Shown here: piece after piece, positions 1 through 6,106 of the stretch
Layout of the letters: every line of letters starts with the position of its first letter
Position numbering within the stretch: position 1 is the stretch's first letter
Source: Clostridia bacterium
Lineage (GTDB): Bacteria; Bacillota; Clostridia; DUPQ01
Assembly (NCBI GenBank): GCA_030592355.1
Contig: JAUVJE010000126.1
Coordinates: 1 to 7,328 of the forward strand
Direction: 5' to 3'
DNA: 7,328 bases
The notes under the pieces: generated by a model
Told to the model about the DNA's origin: nothing
Seen by the model: the letters and a program-made list of their open reading frames with translations, nothing else
The model's database searches: none
Program-made: the position numbers and the translations under genes

Positions 1-26
1 ATGTGATATTTTAGAATTTTTATTTA

Positions 27-239
27 CTAGAAGCCTGAAATATCAAGGCGGGTTTCGGCATCAATGGCGTATCGGAAAACATACTGTTTCAAAAGTTTGA
101 GAAACGCCATAAATGTCGTCCCGCAAACCGTTCTATTGAACATCAGTTCGAGAAACATGACCATTACCCGTGCGTAGACAGGATACTCACTTATGTATAA
201 ACATACATGTTGTTCATAAAAAGTCTCGTAAGCTTCGTT
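27..239 (-). pseudogene. Possible remnant of an unrecognised gene, open for 70 codons
   Basis: On the minus strand this frame is open from a stop at 240-242 to a TAG at 27-29, giving 70 codons. It includes stretches such as FMAFLKLLKQYVFRYAIDAE and codons ending in C or G more often than in the neighbouring genes. No ATG stands at its head; the first internal ATG codons are about 24 codons in, with no convincing ribosome binding site. An overlapping frame on the + strand (about 39-193) is also open and reads as a hydrophilic peptide, so the coding strand is uncertain. It may be the 3' remainder of a decayed gene or insertion sequence, or chance. I recognise no family. Confidence 0.2.
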
Positions 240-270
240 TTAAGTCAAATTTTCTGCACCCTACTGTATA

Positions 271-311
271 TTGCTCAAATTTAATGATAACCCGAAAGGA
301 GTTGCTCAAAT
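271..311. repeat. Pair of 10-bp direct repeats TTGCTCAAAT
   Basis: TTGCTCAAAT occurs at 271-280 and again at 302-311. The starts are 31 bp apart, close to three helical turns, so both copies would face the same side of DNA. They lie just upstream of the dyad and promoter of the first J-like gene. They may be binding sites of a regulator, or chance in AT-rich DNA. Confidence 0.3.
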
Positions 312-318
312 AAGAGCT

Positions 319-338
319 TTAGGCAAATGTTTGCCTAA
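319..338. promoter_or_regulatory. Perfect inverted repeat, operator-like
   Basis: TTAGGCAAA-TG-TTTGCCTAA has two perfect 9-bp arms around a 2-bp centre, and a further C/G pair (317/340) lies beyond a T/G position. There is no T-run after it, so it does not look like a terminator. It ends 39 bp before the -35 element of the promoter for the first J-like gene, a plausible place for a dimeric activator or repressor. The binding protein is unknown. Confidence 0.45.
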
Positions 339-377
339 GGTAAATGTCAGATTAGTTGTTATTGTAAACCTTTGATG

Positions 378-406
378 TTGTTATTTTCACATACGGTTTG
401 TATAAT
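378..406 (+). promoter_or_regulatory. Sigma-A promoter of the first J-like gene
   Basis: TTGTTA (378-383), a 17-bp spacer and a perfect TATAAT (401-406). Transcription would start near 413, about 15 bases before the ATG at 428. The promoter rules out the in-frame TTG at 398 as the start codon because it would lie inside the -10 region. Confidence 0.65.
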
Positions 407-427
407 GGAGAAGTAAAGGAGAGTTGT

Positions 428-787
428 ATGCCTGCTGTAGATTATGAGATACTTGAATTGAAATCCAATTCGGATATTGAAAAGGTAAAATATCGTTATG
501 ACATGCTCATGAAACGGTCATTGCATGATGACAGTATTGATATTGATAAAATAACCGATGCTTATGACAGAATAATTGCAGATAATACGGAAGATTTCTT
601 CAATCCTGATGCGGAATTGCTCAATGAAAAAGGATTTAATAAGAAAAAAATCAGAAACTTTATTTTTCAAAGAAAAATATTAATCGGTATATTGGTTTGG
701 GCTTTTATTGGCATTCTGCTAATAATATATGTATTTGTTATCAATCCCGGTGACATTAGCCTGATGCCAAATATGGTTCCATTTTAA
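428..787 (+). CDS. Short membrane protein with degenerate J-like domain (HPD replaced by HDD)
   Basis: This is a 119-residue protein. ATG 428 is chosen because AAAGGAGAG (415-423) sits just before it and a -10 box occupies 401-406, which excludes the upstream TTG. Residues 5-52 resemble a J-domain: YEILEL at the start, KVKYRYDMLMKR as helix II and ITDAYDRII as helix III. The HPD triplet that stimulates Hsp70 is H33-D34-D35. Residues 58-82 form a basic linker containing EKGFNKKKIRNF, followed by one membrane segment (about 84-105) and a 14-residue tail. Positive charges before the segment suggest a cytoplasmic N-terminus. The protein is clearly paralogous to the N-terminal half of the protein at 4295-5116 but lacks its outer domain. 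It appears monocistronic, because fprA has its own promoter candidate. The function is unknown; canonical DnaK co-chaperone activity is doubtful without HPD. Confidence 0.85.
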   Translation: MPAVDYEILELKSNSDIEKVKYRYDMLMKRSLHDDSIDIDKITDAYDRIIADNTEDFFNPDAELLNEKGFNKKKIRNFIFQRKILIGILVWAFIGILLIIYVFVINPGDISLMPNMVPF

Positions 788-825
788 TAAACATTTTCTG
801 ATATTTATAAAATTCATTGCAAATA

Positions 826-855
826 TTCATACAATGATTTCTAATTGGGTATACT
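826..855 (+). promoter_or_regulatory. fprA: Candidate promoter of fprA
   Basis: TTCATA (826-831), an 18-bp spacer and TATACT (850-855). The -10 is good and the -35 is weak. Transcription would start near 862, leaving a 5' leader of about 74 bases that holds two tandem TGATGGT copies (878-891). I found no clear PerR- or Fur-type box. Confidence 0.4.
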
Positions 856-935
856 ATAGTAGTCGAATAGCGATAACTGATGGTTGATGGTGATATCCAT
901 TGATTTAACCAAATACAAATATAGCGGAGGAAAAT

Positions 936-2126
936 ATGCAAAAAATATCTGAAAATGTTTATTGGAATGGAATTCAGGACTGGGAACTGAAACTTTTTCA
1001 TGGTCATGAATTCTCAACCCACAGGGGATCCACATACAATTCATATTTAATTAGGGACGAAAAAACGGTTCTGGTGGACACAGTTTGGTATCCACATAAG
1101 GAGACATATATTAAAAGGCTTGAAAAAGATGTCGGGGTTGAGAATATTGATATGATAATTATCAATCATAGTGAACCGGACCATGGAGGAGCCCTCGAAG
1201 AATTGATGAAAGTAAGGCCGGACCTGCCGATTTACTGCACTGCTTTCGGAGAGAAAATAATCAAAGCGCATTATCACAAGGATTGGAACTTCAAAATAGT
1301 GAAAACAGGCGACACTTTGAATATCGGTAAAAATACCCTGACTTTCGTAGAGATGAGGATGATACATTGGCCTGACAGCATGATGACATATCTTGACCAT
1401 GATAAGGTGCTTATGTCAAACGATGCTTTTGGCCAGCATTATTGCACCAAATCCTTGTTTAATGATGAAGTTGACAATGATGAGCTTTATCAGGAGGCTA
1501 TAAAATATTATGCTAACATCCTGACTCCGTTTTCTGCGATGATAGTGAAAAAAATTGATGAAGTTATAAAATTAAATCTTGACATTGAAATCATTGCTCC
1601 GAGCCACGGTGTTATCTGGAGGGAAAATCCCGGTCAGATTATTGAAGCATATGTCAAATGGGCTTCAGATTATTCAGAGGATTTTGCTGTAATTATCTAT
1701 GACACCATGTACGAAGCTACACTCAGAATGGCAGAGTCGATTGAAGAAGGGCTTAGTAGCAAGGGTGTCAAAGCTAAATTGTATAATTGTTCTGTAAGCG
1801 ATATGTCGGATCTTATAACCGAGATTTTCAAGGCAAATGCCATTGCCATCGGCAGTAGTACAGTTAATAATAGCCCGCTTACGTCCATTGTGTCCATTTC
1901 CCATGAAATACTTACACACAAAATGAAAGGCAAACCTTTTGTTAGTTTCGGCAGTTACGGATGGAGCGGAGAAGCTCCTGGTCATATAGCGGAAACATTG
2001 GTTAAGGCAAAATTGAATCAGGTATGCGAACCGGTAAAAATTAAATATACTCCAACTGAAGATGATTTAAAATCATGTTTTGATGCAGGTGTAAAACTCG
2101 CCGAAGCCATAAAAGAAAAATTGTGA
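936..2126 (+). CDS. fprA: FprA-family flavodiiron protein (O2/NO reductase)
   Basis: This 396-residue A-type flavoprotein is the usual length for the stand-alone family. The family reduces O2 to water or NO to N2O in the cytoplasm of anaerobes, with electrons usually from rubredoxin. Residues 1-245 are the metallo-beta-lactamase-like domain with a complete di-iron ligand set: H78, E80, D82 and H83 in NHSEPDHGG, H144 in RMIHWPDSM, D163 in SNDAFGQH and H224 in PSHGVIW. Residues 250-396 are the flavodoxin domain; the FMN phosphate loop is IIYDTMYEATLRMA (253-266) and a second FMN loop is FGSYGWSGEA (338-347). There is no C-terminal rubredoxin domain, so a separate electron donor is needed, and none is encoded nearby. 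GGAGG at 926-930 fixes the ATG. Whether O2 or NO is preferred cannot be read from the sequence. Confidence 0.95.
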   Translation: MQKISENVYWNGIQDWELKLFHGHEFSTHRGSTYNSYLIRDEKTVLVDTVWYPHKETYIKRLEKDVGVENIDMIIINHSEPDHGGALEELMKVRPDLPIYCTAFGEKIIKAHYHKDWNFKIVKTGDTLNIGKNTLTFVEMRMIHWPDSMMTYLDHDKVLMSNDAFGQHYCTKSLFNDEVDNDELYQEAIKYYANILTPFSAMIVKKIDEVIKLNLDIEIIAPSHGVIWRENPGQIIEAYVKWASDYSEDFAVIIYDTMYEATLRMAESIEEGLSSKGVKAKLYNCSVSDMSDLITEIFKANAIAIGSSTVNNSPLTSIVSISHEILTHKMKGKPFVSFGSYGWSGEAPGHIAETLVKAKLNQVCEPVKIKYTPTEDDLKSCFDAGVKLAEAIKEKL

Positions 2127-2149
2127 TAGTAAAGGGCATTCTTCTGACA

Positions 2150-2202
2150 TATGAAAAGTTAATAGATAAGAACGTTTAGGTTAGGGTTTATTGACTTTCA
2201 TA
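2150..2202. repeat. Imperfect inverted repeat whose right arm covers the proS -35 box
   Basis: TATGAAAAGTTAAT (2150-2163) pairs with ATTGACTTTCATA (2190-2202) with one bulged A and one G/T pair; the arms are about 26 bases apart. The right arm includes the -35 hexamer TTGACT. It might form a weak hairpin in RNA reading through from fprA, or be a regulator site, or be chance. Confidence 0.3.
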
Positions 2203-2219
2203 GGTGGATATATTATCAT
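2191..2219 (+). promoter_or_regulatory. proS: Sigma-A promoter of the proS T-box transcript
   Basis: TTGACT (2191-2196), a 17-bp spacer and TATCAT (2214-2219), each matching five of six consensus positions. The predicted start near 2226 lies just upstream of the T-box stem I region. Confidence 0.7.
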
Positions 2220-2225
2220 TCAAAT

Positions 2226-2420
2226 ACAATAAGAATGTTTCTATGAAGAGAATACGAAGACTGAAATCAAGCGACGGGGGACGGTGGAAGCTCCGGACAA
2301 GTCTTTTCCCCACCTTGGAGAAACACGCAGGGCAGCGATAAGGCCTTTGGTCCGGGACAACCGGATGGGTGGTACAGCGACATGATCGTCCCGTAATATT
2401 TGATTACGGGACGTTTTTTT
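2226..2420 (+). promoter_or_regulatory. T-box leader, tRNA-Pro-sensing, controlling proS
   Basis: The diagnostic antiterminator is GGG (2367-2369), the 7-base bulge TGGTACA (2370-2376), GCGA (2377-2380), loop CATGA, TCGT (2386-2389) and CCC (2390-2392). The bulge begins UGGU, which can pair with the ACCA end of an uncharged tRNA whose discriminator base is A, as in bacterial tRNA-Pro. A small hairpin TCCGG-GACAA-CCGGA (2351-2365) fits stem III. Upstream, AAGACT (2257-2262) pairs with AGTCTT (2300-2305), and GGTGG (2283-2287) resembles the stem I terminal-loop motif. Next to that helix the run CCCCA (2308-2312) can supply a proline specifier, CCC or CCA. In the family, uncharged tRNA stabilises the antiterminator so that the synthetase gene is transcribed. 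The leader is compact, and the exact stem I fold and 5' end are inferred. Confidence 0.88.
2387..2420 (+). terminator. Intrinsic terminator of the T-box leader
   Basis: CGTCCCGTAAT (2387-2397) and ATTACGGGACG (2403-2413) form a perfect 11-bp stem with a 5-base loop, followed by seven Ts (2414-2420). Its left arm shares TCGTCCC with the antiterminator, so the two structures exclude each other as expected for a transcriptional T-box. Confidence 0.93.
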
Positions 2421-2499
2421 AGAAGGCGTACTCTAAAAAAGCTAAAATCACCAAGTATCCCAAGGATAACTGGTGGTATTAGGATAACAGGAGGATGAT

Positions 2500-4191
2500 A
2501 TGAGATATTCAAAACTTTTTATTCCCACATTAAGGGAAGTTCCCGCGGAAGCGGAGATTGAAAGCCATAAGCTTATGATACGGGCTGGTTTAATTCGGAG
2601 ATTCGCATCGGGCATTTATAATTTTCTGCCGCTTGGGTATAAAGTTTTTAGAAAAATTGAAAATATAATAAGGGAAGAAATGGATAATCAAGGGGGACAG
2701 GAGCTTCACATGTCTGCGCTAATACCTGCGGAAGTGCTTAAGGAGTCCGGCAGATGGGAAGTCTTTGGACCTGAAATGTTCAAGTTAAGGGACAGGGGAG
2801 GCAGGGAATTTTGCCTTGGTCCTACCCATGAAGAATCTTTTACTGTCAGTGTGCGCAACGAAATTCGCAGTTATAAACAGTTGCCGCAGATTCTTTATCA
2901 GATACAAACAAAATACAGAGATGAGATTCGTCCCCGTTTTGGTGTTATGAGAAGCCGTGAGTTTGTAATGAAAGATGCCTATAGCTTTGATAAAAATGAT
3001 GAAGGCCTGAACATATCATATAAAAAAATGCACGATGCCTACTGTGCCATATTTGACCGCTGCGGACTGGATTATACAGTAGTGCAGGCGGATTCCGGTG
3101 CTATGGGCGGATCCGGTTCCGAGGAATTTATGGTTAAAAGCACCGTCGGTGAAGCAACTATTGCATATTGCGATAACTGTGGGTATGCAGCAAATGATGA
3201 GAAAGCTGAATGTCTGGAACCAGAGGATAATGGGACCGGAAGAGGCGTATTGGAGAAAGTTCATACACCGGATGTCGGAACAATTGAAGATTTATGTGAA
3301 TTTTTCAATTGCAAGGCCGGTCAATTTGCAAAAACCCTTATATATAAGGCGGATGACCATGTAATCGCTGCTGTTATAAGGGGAGACAGGGATCTTAACG
3401 AAACAAAACTCCAAAACCTCCTAGGATGTGTTGAACTGGAAATGGCTGATCCTGAAACTATTAAAAGGGTTACGCAGGCAGATGTAGGATTTGCAGGTCC
3501 CAAAGATTTGAAAATCAGAACAATCGCAGATTTCGAAGTGAAGCACATGACGGATTTCATATCGGGAGCAAACGAAACTGATTATCATCTTAAAAACGTG
3601 AATATTGATGATTGCAGTATAAATGAATTTGCTGATATCAGAAATATAGTAGAAGGTGATAAGTGTCCGCTATGCGAAAATCCCGTTAAAATTGACAGGG
3701 GAATTGAAGTCGGCCATATTTTTAAATTGGGTACAAAATATTCTGAAGCCCTCGGATGCAAATTTCTTGATGAAAACGGCAGAGAAAACCCAATGATTAT
3801 GGGTAGCTATGGCATAGGAGTTGCCAGAACCATGGCTGCGGTAATAGAGCAAAATTGTGATGAAAAAGGCATCGTATGGCCTCTTGGCGTAGCACCCTAT
3901 CAAGTAATAATTATACCTGTAAACACATCAAAAGAAGAACAGGTAGAGATTGCCGAAAACCTTTATAAGGAATTTAAAGAAATGGGTGTTGATGTTCTTA
4001 TCGATGACAGAAAAGAACGAGCCGGCGTAAAATTCAATGATGCGGATTTAATAGGTATTCCTATACGCATTACAGTAGGTAAGATGGCAGGCGATGGGAT
4101 TGTGGAATATAAACTCAGAAAAGAGGCTGACAGAATTGATGTACCTGTTGCTGATGTGATTAGAAAAGCGAAAATTGATTTGTGTTTATAA
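2500..4191 (+). CDS. proS: Prolyl-tRNA synthetase, bacterial type with editing domain
   Basis: This 563-residue class II synthetase attaches proline to tRNA-Pro in the cytoplasm. The length matches the bacterial-type enzyme with an inserted editing domain (about 570 residues). The catalytic core includes GPTHEESFT (108-116), motif 2 around YRDEIRPRFGVMRSREF (139-155) and motif 3 GSYGIGVARTMAAVIEQ (435-451). The insertion domain for removing mischarged Ala-tRNA-Pro spans about 224-407; K278 in FAKTLIYKA and H363 in DYHLKNVN sit where the editing lysine and histidine are expected. GHIFKLGTKYS (405-415) follows. The anticodon-binding domain is about 465-563, with DDRKERAGVKFNDADLIGIP. Paired cysteines C224/C227 and C389/C392 border the insertion and may bind a metal. 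AGGAGG at 2489-2494 sets the ATG. Expression is governed by the T-box leader upstream. Confidence 0.98.
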   Translation: MRYSKLFIPTLREVPAEAEIESHKLMIRAGLIRRFASGIYNFLPLGYKVFRKIENIIREEMDNQGGQELHMSALIPAEVLKESGRWEVFGPEMFKLRDRGGREFCLGPTHEESFTVSVRNEIRSYKQLPQILYQIQTKYRDEIRPRFGVMRSREFVMKDAYSFDKNDEGLNISYKKMHDAYCAIFDRCGLDYTVVQADSGAMGGSGSEEFMVKSTVGEATIAYCDNCGYAANDEKAECLEPEDNGTGRGVLEKVHTPDVGTIEDLCEFFNCKAGQFAKTLIYKADDHVIAAVIRGDRDLNETKLQNLLGCVELEMADPETIKRVTQADVGFAGPKDLKIRTIADFEVKHMTDFISGANETDYHLKNVNIDDCSINEFADIRNIVEGDKCPLCENPVKIDRGIEVGHIFKLGTKYSEALGCKFLDENGRENPMIMGSYGIGVARTMAAVIEQNCDEKGIVWPLGVAPYQVIIIPVNTSKEEQVEIAENLYKEFKEMGVDVLIDDRKERAGVKFNDADLIGIPIRITVGKMAGDGIVEYKLRKEADRIDVPVADVIRKAKIDLCL

Positions 4192-4294
4192 TCCAAATGG
4201 TATATTGCGCAGTTAAACAGGCACTGTTCATAAAAATTTAATAAATACGCGGTAATTGAGATGTTATACTGTAACATAGAAAGAGGTGTTTTGA
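4192..4294 (+). promoter_or_regulatory. Promoter region of the J-like/moxR operon, with dyad on the -10 box
   Basis: The 103-bp gap contains an extended -10 element TGTTATACT (4262-4270; TGn plus TATACT) with no good -35. A 6-bp-arm inverted repeat, ATGTTA-TACTG-TAACAT (4261-4277), lies directly over it, which is typical of a repressor site. A small hairpin AACAG-GCA-CTGTT (4216-4228) follows proS but lacks a GC-rich stem or T-run, so it is a poor terminator and some read-through from proS is possible. Confidence 0.45.
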
Positions 4295-5116
4295 ATGGAT
4301 GAAAAAATGACGAAGGAAAAAGCATATGAAATCCTTCAGCTTGACCCATCGGAATCTTTAGATAAGGTCAAGGCAAAATACGAAAACTATATGAGAAGAG
4401 CCAAATTTGACGACGCCTTTGACGATGTGTTGATAACAAAGGCTTACGATACAATAATGGGTATAGACTGGGGGAATTTCAAACCCGATCCGGCTTATAG
4501 TGAAAAAGGACTTAATAAAAAGAAAGTAGAGAATTTTTTCTATCACAATACAAGAAGATTGATATATGGAACAGTTGTATTTGTGTTAATTGTAGCAACA
4601 TTGCTAATGTTTATTCTAGGAAAAGTCAGATATGACTACAAAATATCGATTCTCGGGCAACTGACCATTTCTGACCAGGAAATGATGGCTGTTTATTATG
4701 AGGAGCTTATTGATGAAAAAGAGGTTCTGATTGATTATTATATAGTCGGCAACAGCAAGGACGGCAGCATAAGCGAAAGCTTTTTATATAAACTTACGGG
4801 CGACTTACAGGGAGGAGAGTCGGATTTGTTTATAATAGTACCGGAATTTGCAAAATTCCTGTCCTATGAAGGAGCTTTGACTGACCTGTCGCCGTATTTA
4901 GCGGAGTTTGGCATTTCACCTGATGATGAAAATATTCTCTACTGGTACAAAGAAGGCGGGGATGAGATTGCCGTGGCATATAGATTCGGCAATAAGAGTA
5001 TATTCAATAAAGGCATGTCCGGGCTTGTTCCCGAGTACTTTGCAATTCCACACAGGGCGGAGTACTCAGAACAGACTGAAACTATAATATTGGACTTGAT
5101 TAATCAGAACAAATAA
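4295..5116 (+). CDS. Membrane protein with degenerate J-like domain and outer domain
   Basis: This 273-residue protein starts at ATG 4295 behind AGAGGTG (4282-4288). Residues 10-57 resemble a J-domain: AYEILQLDPSESLDKVKAKY as helices I-II and ITKAYDTIMG as helix III, but the HPD position reads FDD (38-40). A linker with NFKPD and EKGLNKKKVENFFYHNTRR (61-88) leads to one membrane segment (about 89-109). The remaining 160 residues should lie outside the membrane. Residues 168-202, with GDLQGGESDLFIIVPEFAKF then GALTDLSPYL, recall parts of extracellular solute-binding proteins, where a ligand-binding lobe is followed by a 'gal..L' segment; this likeness is weak and by eye. The N-terminal half is paralogous to the protein at 428-787. 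It is the first gene of a probable operon, 26 bp before the moxR-family gene, suggesting a role with that ATPase. The exact function is unknown. Confidence 0.88.
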   Translation: MDEKMTKEKAYEILQLDPSESLDKVKAKYENYMRRAKFDDAFDDVLITKAYDTIMGIDWGNFKPDPAYSEKGLNKKKVENFFYHNTRRLIYGTVVFVLIVATLLMFILGKVRYDYKISILGQLTISDQEMMAVYYEELIDEKEVLIDYYIVGNSKDGSISESFLYKLTGDLQGGESDLFIIVPEFAKFLSYEGALTDLSPYLAEFGISPDDENILYWYKEGGDEIAVAYRFGNKSIFNKGMSGLVPEYFAIPHRAEYSEQTETIILDLINQNK

Positions 5117-5142
5117 TGATTCGCGGAGTTAGGAGTTAAGTA

Positions 5143-6102
5143 ATGGAAGTAGAAAAAATAAGGGATTTTTCTCTTATGGTTAAAAACAACATTTCTAAGG
5201 TTATAGTGGGCAAGGACGACGTTATTGAACTGGTTCTTGTTTCTCTGTTTTGTTCCGGACATGTACTGCTTGAGGATGTTCCCGGACTGGGAAAAACAGT
5301 TATGGCGAAGAGCTTGTCTAAATCTGTTGATTGTAAATTCAGGAGAATTCAGTTTACTCCCGACTTACTACCGTCCGATCTTACGGGCATTAGTATATAT
5401 AATCAGAAAGAATCAGACTTTGTTTTCCGCGAGGGTCCGTTGTTTGCAAATATTGTTCTTGCTGATGAAATTAATAGGGCTACACCGAGAACCCAGTCGG
5501 CTCTTCTCGAATGCATGGACGAACGTCAGATAACCATCGAGGGAGATACAAAAAAACTGGACGCTCCGTTTTTTGTTATTGCAACACAGAACCCACTGGA
5601 AACACAAGGCACATTCCCGCTTCCCGAGGCGCAGATGGACAGATTCTTCATGAGATTGTCAATTGGCTACCCGAATGTTGAACAGGGCATTGCTATTCTT
5701 AACAGGTTTGAAAACGAAGAACCTTTCGAAAAACTTGGACATGTCGCAAATGCAGCGGATGTATTGGAAGTACAGGAGGCCATGAATAGGGTTTCAGTAA
5801 GCGATGATATTAAAAAATATATTATAGATATAGTCGAAGCAACAAGGGCAAGTTCACGGCTTGCACTTGGAGTAAGTCCAAGGGGAAGCCTTGCACTTAT
5901 GAGGGCGGCCAGGGCATATGCGGCGATTAAGGGCAGGGATTTTGTTGCTCCGGAAGATGTAAAAGCAGTATGTGTCGCCGTATCGGCCCATAGAGTAATG
6001 CTAAAGGGACACGCTCTTTCATCAGGTACAACCGGAACCATATCAGCTGTAGAGGAAATTTTGGCTACGGTTAAAACCCCAACGGAAGAAATCGAAAGGT
6101 AA
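5143..6102 (+). CDS. MoxR-family AAA+ ATPase
   Basis: This 319-residue cytoplasmic ATPase is of usual family length. Walker A is EDVPGLGKT (44-52), Walker B is NIVLADEINRA (103-113, D108/E109) and sensor 1 is IATQNP (146-151). PEAQMDRFFMRL (161-172) carries the conserved arginine-finger region and GVSPRG (243-248) the sensor 2 arginine. The C-terminal lid is helical (about 205-319). MoxR proteins act as chaperone-like remodellers, helping vWA or DUF58 partners and maturing enzymes or envelope functions; the client here is unknown. AGGAG at 5131-5135 precedes ATG 5143. The gene sits between the J-like membrane gene and a DUF58 gene only 4 bp downstream, the standard MoxR-DUF58 arrangement. No key residue is missing, so the ATPase should be active. 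Confidence 0.95.
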   Translation: MEVEKIRDFSLMVKNNISKVIVGKDDVIELVLVSLFCSGHVLLEDVPGLGKTVMAKSLSKSVDCKFRRIQFTPDLLPSDLTGISIYNQKESDFVFREGPLFANIVLADEINRATPRTQSALLECMDERQITIEGDTKKLDAPFFVIATQNPLETQGTFPLPEAQMDRFFMRLSIGYPNVEQGIAILNRFENEEPFEKLGHVANAADVLEVQEAMNRVSVSDDIKKYIIDIVEATRASSRLALGVSPRGSLALMRAARAYAAIKGRDFVAPEDVKAVCVAVSAHRVMLKGHALSSGTTGTISAVEEILATVKTPTEEIER

Positions 6103-6106
6103 TATA

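Larger units (their letters stand above)
1..427. other. Gene-poor leader region upstream of the first J-like gene
   Basis: No confident gene is visible. The first 240 bases are somewhat richer in G+C than the rest and contain overlapping open stretches on both strands without a clear start or ribosome binding site. From 240 on the sequence is AT-rich and looks regulatory: a 10-bp direct repeat (TTGCTCAAAT at 271-280 and 302-311), a perfect dyad at 319-338 and a promoter at 378-406. A smaller dyad, ATGTAT-AAAC-ATACAT, lies at 193-208. I see no tRNA, rRNA or CRISPR repeats. Confidence 0.6.
2127..2499 (+). other. Intergenic region between fprA and proS holding promoter and T-box leader
   Basis: The 373-bp gap has no gene. 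It contains an imperfect inverted repeat (2150-2163 with 2190-2202), a strong promoter (2191-2219), a T-box leader ending in a terminator (about 2226-2420) and about 80 bases leading to the AGGAGG site (2489-2494) of proS. No GC-rich terminator is visible directly after fprA. Confidence 0.8.

Noticed and set aside
211..222. TGTTCATAAAAA shared between 211-222 and 4225-4236
   Set aside because: A 12-base AT-rich word with no further flanking similarity; most likely chance.
398..427. In-frame TTG at 398 as start of the first J-like protein, adding 10 residues
   Set aside because: TATAAT of the promoter lies at 401-406, and AAAGGAGAG at 415-423 is correctly placed for ATG 428; homology with the paralogue also begins after ATG 428.
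3098..3364. 88-codon open frame on the + strand inside proS
   Set aside because: It overlaps the proS editing domain in another frame, has no ribosome site and no family features.
4216..4228. Hairpin AACAG-GCA-CTGTT as proS terminator
   Set aside because: The stem is only 5 bp, not GC-rich, and lacks a downstream T-run directly after it.
5225..5533. 102-codon open frame on the + strand inside the moxR-family gene
   Set aside because: It lies fully within conserved Walker motifs of the real gene and has no ribosome site.
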